NCBI GenBank assembly: GCA_002378125.1
Contig: DFRF01000143.1
Span: 1-9,441, forward strand
Source of the DNA: Rhodospirillaceae bacterium UBA3470
GTDB taxonomy: Bacteria > Pseudomonadota > Alphaproteobacteria > Rhodospirillales > Casp-alpha2
Reading direction: 5' to 3'
Length of the DNA stretch: 9,441 nucleotides
Each line of letters opens with the position of its first letter. Within the stretch, counting starts at the first letter, position 1. Below are positions 1 to 6,287 of this stretch, one piece after another. A program made the translations under genes and the position numbers. The notes under the pieces were generated by a model, which was not told the origin of the DNA, searched no databases, and saw nothing but the letters and a program-made list of their open reading frames with translations.

Positions 1-566
1 GGAATGATCCCAACGAACGTGCCAATCGCATACGTCCTGAGTGACACGCCTAGGAAGGCAGGCACCAAGTTCACAAACCAGAAAGGAAACACCGGGACAA
101 GCCGAAGAAATAACAGATAACTAAGCGCATTCTCGCGGAAACCCGCTTCCATACGCTCGCCGGCACCACCCATCTTTGCGCGGAAAAAATCCGCCAGCGC
201 ATACCGAGCGATCAGGAAGATAGCAACAGCACCAAGGGTCGCGGCGAACACGACGACCGTGGTCGCGAGGACCGTGCCAAACACAAATCCGCCGCCCACT
301 GTAATCCAAGTCGCGCCGGGAAGGGAAAAGGCAACGACAACGGCATATCCGATAATGAAAAGCATGATGGCCAAGAACCGGTTTTCGCTAGTCCACTGCA
401 AAAGAGTTTGGCGATGTTCGCTCAAGGCATCAAAAGTCAGGTACTGGTTCCAGCCCAAGCCAAAAAATATGGCCACGCCAGCGACAATAATCGCCAACGG
501 CCACAGGCGAGAGAGCGACGGCTCGCCTCCAGTCGCGTCGGCTTCAATCTTCCGCGTATCTTCCAT
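1..566 (-). CDS. TVP38/TMEM64 (VTT/DedA-type) membrane protein, C-terminus cut by window edge
   Basis: The first 188 residues of an integral membrane protein are visible; the gene runs off the left edge. A charged cytoplasmic head (about 1-20) is followed by hydrophobic segments near 21-38, 64-84 and 86-122. The stretch at residues 150-188 carries the VTT signature: FLRLVPVFPFW, then an N-x-x-P-A-F-x-G-V element and a T-F-V-G-I-I-P ending. Family members are inner-membrane proteins; distant relatives act as lipid scramblases or undecaprenyl-phosphate carriers, but no substrate can be read from this sequence. The ATG at 566 is chosen because an in-frame TAA lies two codons upstream. Its ribosome binding site is weak. 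It is divergent from rpmH, so it belongs to another transcription unit. Family assignment is firm; function is unknown. Confidence 0.85.
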   Translation of the reverse strand, partial: MEDTRKIEADATGGEPSLSRLWPLAIIVAGVAIFFGLGWNQYLTFDALSEHRQTLLQWTSENRFLAIMLFIIGYAVVVAFSLPGATWITVGGGFVFGTVLATTVVVFAATLGAVAIFLIARYALADFFRAKMGGAGERMEAGFRENALSYLLFLRLVPVFPFWFVNLVPAFLGVSLRTYAIGTFVGII

Positions 567-585
567 CCGTTATTTCTTATCCATT

Positions 586-599
586 TTGGATCAATCCAA
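586..599. promoter_or_regulatory. 14-base perfect dyad, candidate operator of the VTT gene
   Basis: TTGGAT and ATCCAA flank a two-base centre (CA), forming a perfect inverted repeat 20 bases upstream of the VTT-family start codon. The position suits a repressor site or a leader hairpin. No regulator is identified and the arms are short, so chance is possible. Confidence 0.3.
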
Positions 600-717
600 C
601 CGTTCGATGAGCGGACATTATCCTATTCCCGTATGTTCTAAGAAATACACCAAATAACCGTCCTTTAAGGCACCCGATAGGCGAAATCACAAATACGGAA
701 TTTGACTGTCGTGGGCG

Positions 718-746
718 TTGACTTCGTCCCATAGAGCCCCTATACA
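718..746 (+). promoter_or_regulatory. Sigma70-type promoter of the rpmH-rnpA-yidD-yidC-engB operon
   Basis: TTGACT (718-723) and TATACA (741-746) are separated by exactly 17 bases, each close to the housekeeping consensus (TTGACA, TATAAT). Transcription would start near 753, leaving a leader of about 20 bases before the rpmH GTG. This fits a strongly expressed ribosomal protein gene. Confidence 0.75.
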
Positions 747-773
747 GCGTTCAAATCTCGTCGGAGTCGACCC

Positions 774-908
774 GTGAAAAGAACGTACCAACCCAGCAGA
801 TTGATCCGCAAGCGCCGCCATGGCTTTCGCTCACGCATGGCCACGGTTGGTGGCCGCCGGGTTCTTGCTAACCGTCGCCGGAAAGGGCGCAAGCGGCTGT
901 CCGCCTAA
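774..908 (+). CDS. rpmH: 50S ribosomal protein L34
   Basis: A 44-residue, very basic protein of the large ribosomal subunit. It shows the L34 pattern throughout: an N-terminal KRTYQPS, the R-K-R-R-H-G-F-R-x-R-M core, a G-R-R-V-L-x-x-R-R-x-K-G-R-K-x-L tail, and a Ser-Ala ending. Length matches the usual 44-46 residues. The start is GTG, supported by GGAG at 763-766 with a seven-base spacer and by the conserved KRT directly after the start. It is the first gene of the operon, 31 bases before rnpA. This linkage is nearly universal in bacteria and couples ribosome and RNase P protein supply. Confidence 0.97.
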   Translation: MKRTYQPSRLIRKRRHGFRSRMATVGGRRVLANRRRKGRKRLSA

Positions 909-939
909 CCTTGGCGGCCGGGCTTCTCGGTTGCGCGTG

Positions 940-1320
940 ATGCCTACCGTTCAACCGCAATCCGTTCCGATTACACGCTTGAAACGGCGCAATGATTTTC
1001 TATGCGTGGCACATCGTGGCCAAAAATGGGTGGCCCCAGGTCTTGTTTTACAGTCGCGCCGAAGGAAGGACACCGAATCTAGGTCGCGTGATGGCATCAG
1101 GATCGGATTTACGGTAACCAAGAAAGTGGGTAACGCGGTCATAAGAAATCGCACGCGCCGGCGCCTAAAGGCTGCCGCCGTGGACGTAATGGCCGCACAT
1201 GGACAAGATCTTACCGATTATGTGTTGATCGGACGCGCGGGCACATTAAAACGTCCCTATGCCTTGCTGGTCGCGGATCTTGAAACGGCCATGCAGAAAC
1301 TTAATGCATATCGGGCCTGA
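940..1320 (+). CDS. rnpA: Ribonuclease P protein component
   Basis: The 126-residue basic protein subunit of RNase P, which binds the catalytic RNA and the 5' leader of precursor tRNA. Visible family marks are the R-L-K-R-R-N-D-F start of the fold (13-20), the F-T-V-T-K-K-V-G-N-A-V strand (57-67) and the RNR motif (R69-N70-R71) followed by a basic helix, R-R-R-L-K. The reading frame is open back to 805 inside rpmH, with an ATG at 820. I prefer ATG 940 because the homologous part begins only around residue 12 of this version and the upstream part has no L34-independent family match. A GTG directly before it (937) is an alternative. No strong Shine-Dalgarno site is visible, so expression may depend on coupling to rpmH. 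Confidence 0.93.
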   Translation: MPTVQPQSVPITRLKRRNDFLCVAHRGQKWVAPGLVLQSRRRKDTESRSRDGIRIGFTVTKKVGNAVIRNRTRRRLKAAAVDVMAAHGQDLTDYVLIGRAGTLKRPYALLVADLETAMQKLNAYRA

Positions 1321-1353
1321 CCACGGCTCCCGCAACGATTCAGGGAAGAGACC

Positions 1354-1656
1354 ATGTGGAATCACATCGAGAAAACAGTCAGGATCGTGCTGAAGGGTGT
1401 CATCCGAGCCTATCAGCTCCTACTGTCGCCGGTTCTTGGAAATAACTGCCGTTTTCATCCAAATTGCTCAACCTATGCTGTGGAAGCGATCAATCAAAAC
1501 GGTGCTATGGGGGGCGCGTGGCTGGCCGCTAAACGGATCGCGCGGTGCCACCCCTGGAACCCAGGCGGGTTCGACCCGGTGCCGATGCCCGACGAACCCA
1601 TAAAAGTTCAAAATGAACCAATTACCCTGTCCTCGGGAGGCACTGCCGGACAATGA
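1354..1656 (+). CDS. yidD: Membrane protein insertion efficiency factor YidD
   Basis: A 100-residue protein of the YidD family, thought to help YidC-dependent membrane protein insertion and to sit on the cytoplasmic membrane face through an amphipathic N-terminal helix. The core is textbook: A-Y-Q-x-x-L-S-P (19-26), then C32-R-F-x-P-x-C38-S-x-Y-A-x-E-A-I, and R-C65-H-P-W-N-P-G-G-F-D-P-V-P (64-77). The three family cysteines are C32, C38 and C65. A purine-rich ribosome binding site, GGGAAGAG (1343-1350), precedes the ATG by three bases, or seven counting from its GGGA. The stop overlaps the yidC start as ATGA, which implies translational coupling with its functional partner. The last 20 residues are a variable tail. 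Confidence 0.95.
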   Translation: MWNHIEKTVRIVLKGVIRAYQLLLSPVLGNNCRFHPNCSTYAVEAINQNGAMGGAWLAAKRIARCHPWNPGGFDPVPMPDEPIKVQNEPITLSSGGTAGQ

Positions 1657-3440
1657 TTGATAATAAGAACCTTGTGCTAGCAATTGCGCTGTCGGTCGCG
1701 ATCCTTTTCGGGTTCGAGCTGTATTTTAAAGAGACCCGCCCGCCGCTGCCGCCAGAAGGCCAGAAAACCGAGCAGACGGCCGGTCCATCAGCCGTCCCAG
1801 GCACATCAGCGCCGTCCGCACCTAGCGCTTCTTCAATGCCCGCGGCACCCCGTAGCCAGGCCCAGGCGCCCTCATCGTTCAGCGCACCCGGCTCACCAGC
1901 CTCTTTAGCTCAGGTCAACCGCAAAGCGGTCTTGGCCAATACCAAACGCATTCCCATCAACACGCCCCGATTGTATGGCTCCATCTCTTTAACCGGCGGC
2001 CTTATCGATGACCTGACACTTGCTGATTACCGCGAGACGATCGAGCCAGACAGCGCAGAGATCATCCTGCTCAACCCGCAAGGCATGACGGCTAGCTACT
2101 ACACCCAGCATGGCTGGTCCACGACCGGCACCGTCAAGGTTCCGCAACCAGACACAGTTTGGCAGTCGAACAGCACGAAGCTGACCCCAGAAAGTTCGGC
2201 GGTGTTGACCTGGGACAATGGCGAGGGGTTGATGTTTAAACGTACCATCGCCGTGGATGCAAACTATATGTTCACGGTCACCCAGGAGATCGTGAACAAA
2301 TCGAACGCAGCCCAAACCTTCGCCTCCTATGGCCTTGTCTCTCGATGGACGACACCAGAAACCACCGACTTCTACATCCTTCATGAAGGGCTCTTGGGGG
2401 TCTTTGACGACACCTTAGTGGAGATCGACTACGACGATATCCAATCGGATAAGCTGGTTCAGAAATCTTCCACCGGCGGTTGGATCGGGATCACAGATAA
2501 GTATTGGCTTGCCGCGCTGGTCCCTGATCAAAGCGGGCCAGTGAACGCTCGATTCATTCATAACAAAAAGGATGGCATCAATACTTATCAAGTGGATTTC
2601 GTCGGACCGCCGCAGACCGTTGCGCCTGGCAACAGCATCCAAGCCTCAAGCCGCGTTTTTGCCGGTGCCAAAGAAGTTCGCCTCTTGGACGCCTATGAGG
2701 AACAGATTGGCGTCAAACGGTTCGATCTGGCCATTGATTTCGGCTGGTTCTATTTCCTAACCAAACCCATTTTCTACGCCCTCCTATGGCTGAACGACCG
2801 CATCCTCAATCTAGGCTTGGCAATCCTGGTGCTAACCGTGGGCATCAAACTGGCGTTCTTCCCGCTGGCCAATAAATCCTATGTCTCAATGAGCAAGATG
2901 AAGATACTACAGCCAAAAATGGTTCAGATTCGCGAACGCTTTAGCGACGACAAAATGCGTATGAACCAGGAGATGATGGACCTTTATAAGAAAGAGAAGG
3001 TAAATCCAGCCTCCGGCTGTTTACCGATCCTGGTCCAGATTCCTGTATTCTTCGCACTATATAAGGTTCTGTTCGTGACCATTGAGATGCGGCATGCGCC
3101 ATTCTACGGCTGGATCGAAGATCTTTCGGCACCCGATCCGACTTCTCTGTTCAATTTGTTTGGATTAATCACTTGGTCTCCGCCGGAGTTCCTTTTGATC
3201 GGTGTGTGGCCAATCCTCATGGGCTTGACCATGTTCTTGCAGCAAAAACTGAACCCACAGCCCGCGGATCCCGTGCAGGCGAAGATATTCATGTTTTTGC
3301 CATTATTCTTCACCGTCCTACTGGCCCGTTTCCCAGCCGGTCTCGTGATCTATTGGGCGTGGAACAACCTGCTGTCGATTTTACAACAATGGATCATCAT
3401 GCGACGCATGGGCATGACTGGAAAAGAAGCCCTGCAATAG
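1653..3440 (+). CDS. yidC: Membrane protein insertase YidC
   Basis: A 595-residue Oxa1/YidC/Alb3 insertase that places proteins into the inner membrane, alone or with SecYEG. Residues 7-25 form the N-terminal transmembrane helix. Residues about 30-90 are a Pro/Ala/Ser/Gln-rich linker, and about 95-365 make up the large periplasmic P1 domain. The insertase core (about 365-590) carries the conserved five-helix arrangement. It includes the groove segment ending G-I-K-L-A-F-F-P-L-A-N-K-S-Y with K399 as the positive groove residue, the basic cytoplasmic loop with M-x-x-L-Q-P-K, the N-P-x-x-G-C-L-P-I-L-V-Q-I-P-V-F-F-A-L-Y helix, and the closing G-L-V-I-Y-W-x-W-N-N-L-L-S-I-x-Q-Q. Lys replaces the Arg used by E. 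coli, as in other Alphaproteobacteria. GGGAGG at 1635-1640 supports the ATG, which overlaps the yidD stop. Confidence 0.97.
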   Translation: MIDNKNLVLAIALSVAILFGFELYFKETRPPLPPEGQKTEQTAGPSAVPGTSAPSAPSASSMPAAPRSQAQAPSSFSAPGSPASLAQVNRKAVLANTKRIPINTPRLYGSISLTGGLIDDLTLADYRETIEPDSAEIILLNPQGMTASYYTQHGWSTTGTVKVPQPDTVWQSNSTKLTPESSAVLTWDNGEGLMFKRTIAVDANYMFTVTQEIVNKSNAAQTFASYGLVSRWTTPETTDFYILHEGLLGVFDDTLVEIDYDDIQSDKLVQKSSTGGWIGITDKYWLAALVPDQSGPVNARFIHNKKDGINTYQVDFVGPPQTVAPGNSIQASSRVFAGAKEVRLLDAYEEQIGVKRFDLAIDFGWFYFLTKPIFYALLWLNDRILNLGLAILVLTVGIKLAFFPLANKSYVSMSKMKILQPKMVQIRERFSDDKMRMNQEMMDLYKKEKVNPASGCLPILVQIPVFFALYKVLFVTIEMRHAPFYGWIEDLSAPDPTSLFNLFGLITWSPPEFLLIGVWPILMGLTMFLQQKLNPQPADPVQAKIFMFLPLFFTVLLARFPAGLVIYWAWNNLLSILQQWIIMRRMGMTGKEALQ

Positions 3441-3467
3441 ACGCACAACCGTGGAGGAGGGGCGGAC

Positions 3468-4121
3468 GTGGCCGATGCACCCGCGCACCCTGAACATGAC
3501 GCAGCGGCTCTTGAAGCCGGACGCCTCCTGTTCGCACAATCCTGCGATTTCATTATCGGATGCGCCCGCTTGGATCAGGTCCCCAACACAGATTTACCAG
3601 AGATAGCTCTCGCGGGTCGATCTAATGTGGGCAAATCCAGCCTGATCAACACATTGGTCGGCCAAAAAGCTTTGGCCCGAACTTCAAACACGCCGGGTCG
3701 CACTCAGCAGATTAACTTTTTCGATCTCGGGGGCCGGCTGATGATCGCGGATCTTCCTGGATACGGCTATGCTCGCGCGCCAAAGGCGCAGGTTCAGAAA
3801 TGGACCTTCTTGGTTCAATCCTATCTTGTTGGGCGAGCAAACTTGAGGCGGATACTGGTCCTCGTAGATGCCCGCCACGGTCTCAAGGATAATGACCGCA
3901 GCGTGATGATGGTCTTGGACAAGGCGGCACAACCTTATCAGGTTGTCCTCACCAAGGCCGATAAAATTAAACCGCGCCCACTCACCGACTTGCAAGAGCG
4001 CATTGAGAAAGAAGCCGCAAAGCACCCTGCCGCACATCCTCATGTCATGGTAACGAGTTCTCAAAAAGGCCTGGGTATTGCCGAGTTGCGTGCCGAACTG
4101 ACGGCACTGACGGGCTCCTGA
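3468..4121 (+). CDS. engB: Ribosome biogenesis GTP-binding protein EngB/YsxC
   Basis: A 217-residue TrmE-Era-EngA-EngB-Septin-like GTPase required for 50S subunit assembly in many bacteria. All nucleotide motifs are intact: G1 GRSNVGKS (50-57), the switch region N-T-P-G-R-T-Q (74-80), G3 D-L-P-G (95-98) followed by Y-G-Y-A, G4 TKAD (162-165) and G5 S-S-Q (197-199). The start is GTG, chosen from the strong GGAGGAGG site about ten bases upstream and the conserved family spacing before G1. It lies 27 bases after yidC and is the last plus-strand gene of the operon. Many Alphaproteobacteria have argB next; here the following genes are on the other strand. Confidence 0.95.
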   Translation: MADAPAHPEHDAAALEAGRLLFAQSCDFIIGCARLDQVPNTDLPEIALAGRSNVGKSSLINTLVGQKALARTSNTPGRTQQINFFDLGGRLMIADLPGYGYARAPKAQVQKWTFLVQSYLVGRANLRRILVLVDARHGLKDNDRSVMMVLDKAAQPYQVVLTKADKIKPRPLTDLQERIEKEAAKHPAAHPHVMVTSSQKGLGIAELRAELTALTGS

Positions 4122-4250
4122 TCCTATTCGGTCATCTAATGCCGACCCGCTGATATTGCCAGGTACTTGTCGAAGGCAGCGGAGTTAAGGCCAGTGTTTC
4201 CACGTAGCGGTTTCATTACCTGTCGACCGATACGACCGTCCATATCGCAG

Positions 4251-4275
4251 AGTTTTCGGTGGACAGCCGAAAATT
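4251..4275. repeat. Inverted repeat in the convergent gap after engB
   Basis: TTTTCGG (4253-4259) and CCGAAAA (4267-4273) form a perfect seven-base stem around a seven-base loop, extendable by a G-T and an A-T pair. It sits between the convergent ends of engB (4121) and the 107-residue gene (4345), where a bidirectional terminator would be expected. It lacks a T-run after the stem in either direction, so termination is uncertain. The remaining bases of 4122-4344 hold no gene I can support. Confidence 0.3.
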
Positions 4276-4344
4276 CGGTATCGATCGGGGCGGCTTGCAC
4301 AATACGCCGACGCGCGGCAACCTTACCAGAACCGACGCTTGGCC

Positions 4345-4668
4345 TTAACTCTTGCCACCGTGGCGGCCCGCAGCCAGAAGGTTCTCCCATGTTGGGTCGG
4401 CATAGAAATTATGGGCCTGTAGGTCTTCAAGGTTTTGACTAGCCAACCGCTTGATAAAATCAAGGCTGAGAACGGCAAAGTCCTTTGCTGAATGGATGCT
4501 GGAGAAATCGTACTCCCCATCGATGCACCCGTTCCTCTGATGGTTCATGGCCAGCCGCGTACCGTTGCTGAGGTTATCAGTTCCCGGCGTGCCATCGGCT
4601 ACCTTTGCAATACGGACAACAAGGTTTTGCCGAATGGTGACCCGGTAGGCTTCGCTGCTATTATTCAC
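4345..4668 (-). CDS. Uncharacterised 107-residue protein, last gene of the LysR-CDGSH operon
   Basis: I do not recognise this family. The start is a GTG at 4668, preceded at nine bases by a full AGGAGG (4683-4678) that overlaps the stop of the CDGSH gene. This is the best ribosome binding site in the operon and strong evidence that the frame is translated. Another in-frame GTG at 4674 is only three bases from that site and is less likely. The product has a basic, Val/Ile-rich N-terminus (about 1-22), a Gly/Asn-rich middle with one Cys, and a likely helix near 60-85 (S-A-K-D-F-A-V-L-S-L-D-F-I-K-R-L-A). There is no signal peptide or membrane segment, so it is probably cytoplasmic. It lies 13 bases after the CDGSH gene and is presumably cotranscribed. 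Confidence 0.65.
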   Translation of the reverse strand: MNNSSEAYRVTIRQNLVVRIAKVADGTPGTDNLSNGTRLAMNHQRNGCIDGEYDFSSIHSAKDFAVLSLDFIKRLASQNLEDLQAHNFYADPTWENLLAAGRHGGKS

Positions 4669-4681
4669 AATCACCTACCTC

Positions 4682-4948
4682 CTAAAGCATCGACCAATCA
4701 GTCTGGCGGTGATGACCGCGGCAGTTTCCGAAGCAATACGGCTTATTGTTAGAGCGCTTACATCCGCACATATGGAACTCAGCACTGAGGGGTGCCGTGA
4801 ACGCGATTGGCTCGTATGACGTGTCTTTATGAGAGCCGTCACACCAGGGCTGTGACTTGCTGAGGCCACAGGCGCACCAAAGGTATTCTCGACCCTGCTC
4901 GACGACAACAACGTAGGGCCCGTTTTGCGGACACGCGGGTCGTTTCAT
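4682..4948 (-). CDS. Double-motif CDGSH iron-sulfur protein with a variant second motif
   Basis: An 88-residue protein with two CDGSH-type iron-sulfur motifs. The first is canonical: C25-A-C27-G-L-S-K-S-Q-P-W-C36-D-G-S-H40, the three-Cys/one-His set that holds a [2Fe-2S] cluster. The second reads C61-G-C63-K-R-S-N-N-K-P-Y-C72-F-G-N-C76, so the usual Asp and His are Phe and Cys, giving a potential four-Cys site. Family members are small soluble redox or cluster-transfer proteins; bacterial roles are mostly unknown. The start is the ATG at 4948, with GAGG eight bases upstream. The frame is open further upstream inside lysR, but that part overlaps a conserved gene and looks unlike the family. 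It lies 19 bases after the LysR gene and 13 bases before the 107-residue gene, indicating one operon. Confidence 0.88.
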   Translation of the reverse strand: MKRPACPQNGPYVVVVEQGREYLWCACGLSKSQPWCDGSHKDTSYEPIAFTAPLSAEFHMCGCKRSNNKPYCFGNCRGHHRQTDWSML

Positions 4949-4967
4949 GAATTCTGCCTCGTGCTGC

Positions 4968-5891
4968 TCAGCTAGCGTCGACGTTGCGAGATGTAATTTT
5001 TGATCTGTAATCCTTGACCTCGGCCAACAGAAATTCGCGTAGTACGTCGATACGTTTGGAATGGCGGAGTTCTTCTGGATAGACGAAATAGGCGTCGATA
5101 CTCGGCCCCGTGATCTGCGGAAATAGTTCAACTAAGTTCGGCGCTTCCTCGCTTAAATAATACGGTAACGCGGCAATCCCTAAACCACTACACACGGCCC
5201 TATAAATCCCGTAGACACTATTCACCCGCAGCGCCGGTTCACGAGGATCATTCTTAGGACGGCCCTCGTTAAGCAGCCAATTGATATTCTGAACCGGTGC
5301 TTGGACGTCGTCCCCGTAGACGATCAATCGATGCGAATCGAGATCGGCCGTCGTTATGGGCGTTCCATATTCCGCCAGATACTCCGACGACGCGAAGATA
5401 TGGTAGTGGATGGTCATCAACTTCCGCTGCACGAGATTGGGTTGCGTTTGGCGATCGAACCGGATGGCGACATCCGCCTGGCCTTGACTAAGGTCGAGTT
5501 CCAAGTTGTCCACCAGTAGAAGAGATACGGAGACATCCGGATACTGTTCCAAAAAATGGTTCATGCGCGCGCTCAGCCAACCGGAACCGAACGTGACAGA
5601 TGAGGTTATCCGCAAGGGCCCTTCGGGTTGCTCCCGATATTCATTAATCCGGCTAAGCGCAAGGGCCAATCGCGACGACATATCCTGAACAGCGACCTGT
5701 AGTTCGGTGCCAGGCTCCGTCAGAATAATACCGCTGGCGTGGCGGCGGAACAGCATCAACCCAAGCGCCGCCTCAAGCGCACCAATCTGTCTGCTGACTG
5801 CCGACTGGGAAAGGTTAAGAACCTTACCTGCGCCGGTGAAACTTCCGACCTCCGCAACGGTCGCAAAAACGCGTAATTGGTTCCAGTCCAT
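4968..5891 (-). CDS. LysR-family transcriptional regulator
   Basis: A 307-residue LysR-type regulator of normal length. Residues 1-60 form the winged helix-turn-helix, with the family hallmark F-x-x-V-A-E-x-G-S-F-T-x-A-x-x-x-L-x-x-S-Q-S-A-V-S-R-Q-I (9-36) and L-F-x-R near 47-50. Residues about 90-295 are the periplasmic-binding-like effector domain, opening with P-L-R-I-T and ending in a variable tail. The effector is unknown. The ATG shares one base with the stop of the 91-residue gene (TAATG), and GAGGGA lies eight bases upstream, so translation is probably coupled. The regulator is embedded in the operon rather than divergent from it, unlike the common LysR layout. Autoregulation through the palindrome at 6224-6236 is a possibility. 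Confidence 0.95.
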   Translation of the reverse strand: MDWNQLRVFATVAEVGSFTGAGKVLNLSQSAVSRQIGALEAALGLMLFRRHASGIILTEPGTELQVAVQDMSSRLALALSRINEYREQPEGPLRITSSVTFGSGWLSARMNHFLEQYPDVSVSLLLVDNLELDLSQGQADVAIRFDRQTQPNLVQRKLMTIHYHIFASSEYLAEYGTPITTADLDSHRLIVYGDDVQAPVQNINWLLNEGRPKNDPREPALRVNSVYGIYRAVCSGLGIAALPYYLSEEAPNLVELFPQITGPSIDAYFVYPEELRHSKRIDVLREFLLAEVKDYRSKITSRNVDAS

Positions 5892-6166
5892 TAGCGAGGT
5901 CCCTCATAGTCGACGACGGGGAATTGCCAGTGCCTATTCGGTTCCTCGTCCACGGCCACGGCTTTCCCGTTCGCCAAAATATACCATTGCCGAACATAAT
6001 TACCGACACCGGGCCAATCGGCAAACATAGCGGCGTGCCCGTCGCAAGGGCTGCCGGTATTGAGTTTGACCTCACTCACCTCTACATCCAGGAGTGACAC
6101 TACATCCGGATGGCTCATTGAGGTGTCAAAAAAGATGTCGGGCAAAACCTGTCTCAAGCGGGGCAT
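5891..6166 (-). CDS. Uncharacterised 91-residue protein, first gene of the LysR-CDGSH operon
   Basis: I do not recognise this protein. The ATG at 6166 is preceded by GGAGGA (6181-6176) at nine bases, a strong site that decides the start. A TTG at 6229 would add 21 residues but has no ribosome binding site. The C-terminal half is distinctive: a W-x-G-V-x-N-Y segment, then W-Y-I-L-A-N-G-K-A-V-A-V-D-E-E-P and W-Q-F-P-V-V. This alternation of aromatic residues and short strands suggests a small beta-rich fold. There is no signal peptide or membrane helix, and a single Cys (C41). It is coupled to the LysR gene by a one-base stop/start overlap, so the two are made together. Function is unknown; an accessory to the regulator or to the CDGSH protein would fit. 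Confidence 0.75.
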   Translation of the reverse strand: MPRLRQVLPDIFFDTSMSHPDVVSLLDVEVSEVKLNTGSPCDGHAAMFADWPGVGNYVRQWYILANGKAVAVDEEPNRHWQFPVVDYEGPR

Positions 6167-6210
6167 ACCGTCTTTTCCTCCAAACGGGAAAACAGCATTC
6201 GTTCCGTCCC

Positions 6211-6239
6211 ATTGAAGCGGCCAATGCAAGCTGCATCAA
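6211..6239 (-). promoter_or_regulatory. Possible promoter of the 91-residue/LysR/CDGSH operon
   Basis: On the minus strand TTGATG (6239-6234) and TTCAAT (6216-6211) lie 17 bases apart, each matching four of six consensus positions. The start of transcription would be near 6204, about 38 bases before the ATG. It is a modest match. Readthrough from the cytochrome gene is the alternative. Confidence 0.3.
6224..6236. promoter_or_regulatory. Palindrome ATGCA-N3-TGCAT, candidate LysR operator
   Basis: Perfect five-base arms around a three-base centre, located between the possible -35 and -10 elements and overlapping the -35 by three bases. LysR regulators bind short interrupted dyads, often of the T-N11-A type, and frequently repress their own promoter. 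This site is slightly shorter than T-N11-A, so the link is an inference from position. Confidence 0.35.
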
Positions 6240-6251
6240 TGCGCGCCGAAG

Positions 6252-6273
6252 AAAAACTTTTTGGTTCTCCAAA
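6252..6273 (-). terminator. Weak terminator-like hairpin after the cytochrome gene
   Basis: Read on the minus strand, TTTGG-AGAA-CCAAA is followed by AAG and five T residues, starting 14 bases after the cytochrome stop codon. The stem has only five pairs, two of them G-C, so termination would be weak at best. Confidence 0.22.
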
Positions 6274-6287
6274 TGCATTCGCAACGT

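Noticed and set aside
259..657. Plus-strand open frame of 132 codons opposite the VTT-family gene
   Set aside because: It is antisense to a clear membrane protein frame, spans the divergent gap, and has no recognisable domain or ribosome binding site.
1989..2384. Minus-strand open frame of 131 codons inside yidC
   Set aside because: It is antisense to the P1 domain of a complete YidC gene and shows no family features.
4136..4390. Minus-strand open frame of 84 codons after the 107-residue gene
   Set aside because: It overlaps that gene by 46 bases, its ATG has no ribosome binding site, and the translation resembles no known family. A frameshifted continuation of the 107-residue gene was also considered, but no joining frame gives a convincing sequence.
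4949..5131. N-terminal extension of the CDGSH protein to 149 residues
   Set aside because: The extra 61 codons overlap the end of the LysR gene in another frame and look unlike the family, while the ATG at 4948 has a good ribosome binding site and gives the usual length.
6167..6229. TTG start adding 21 residues to the 91-residue protein
   Set aside because: No ribosome binding site precedes the TTG, whereas the ATG at 6166 has GGAGGA at nine bases.
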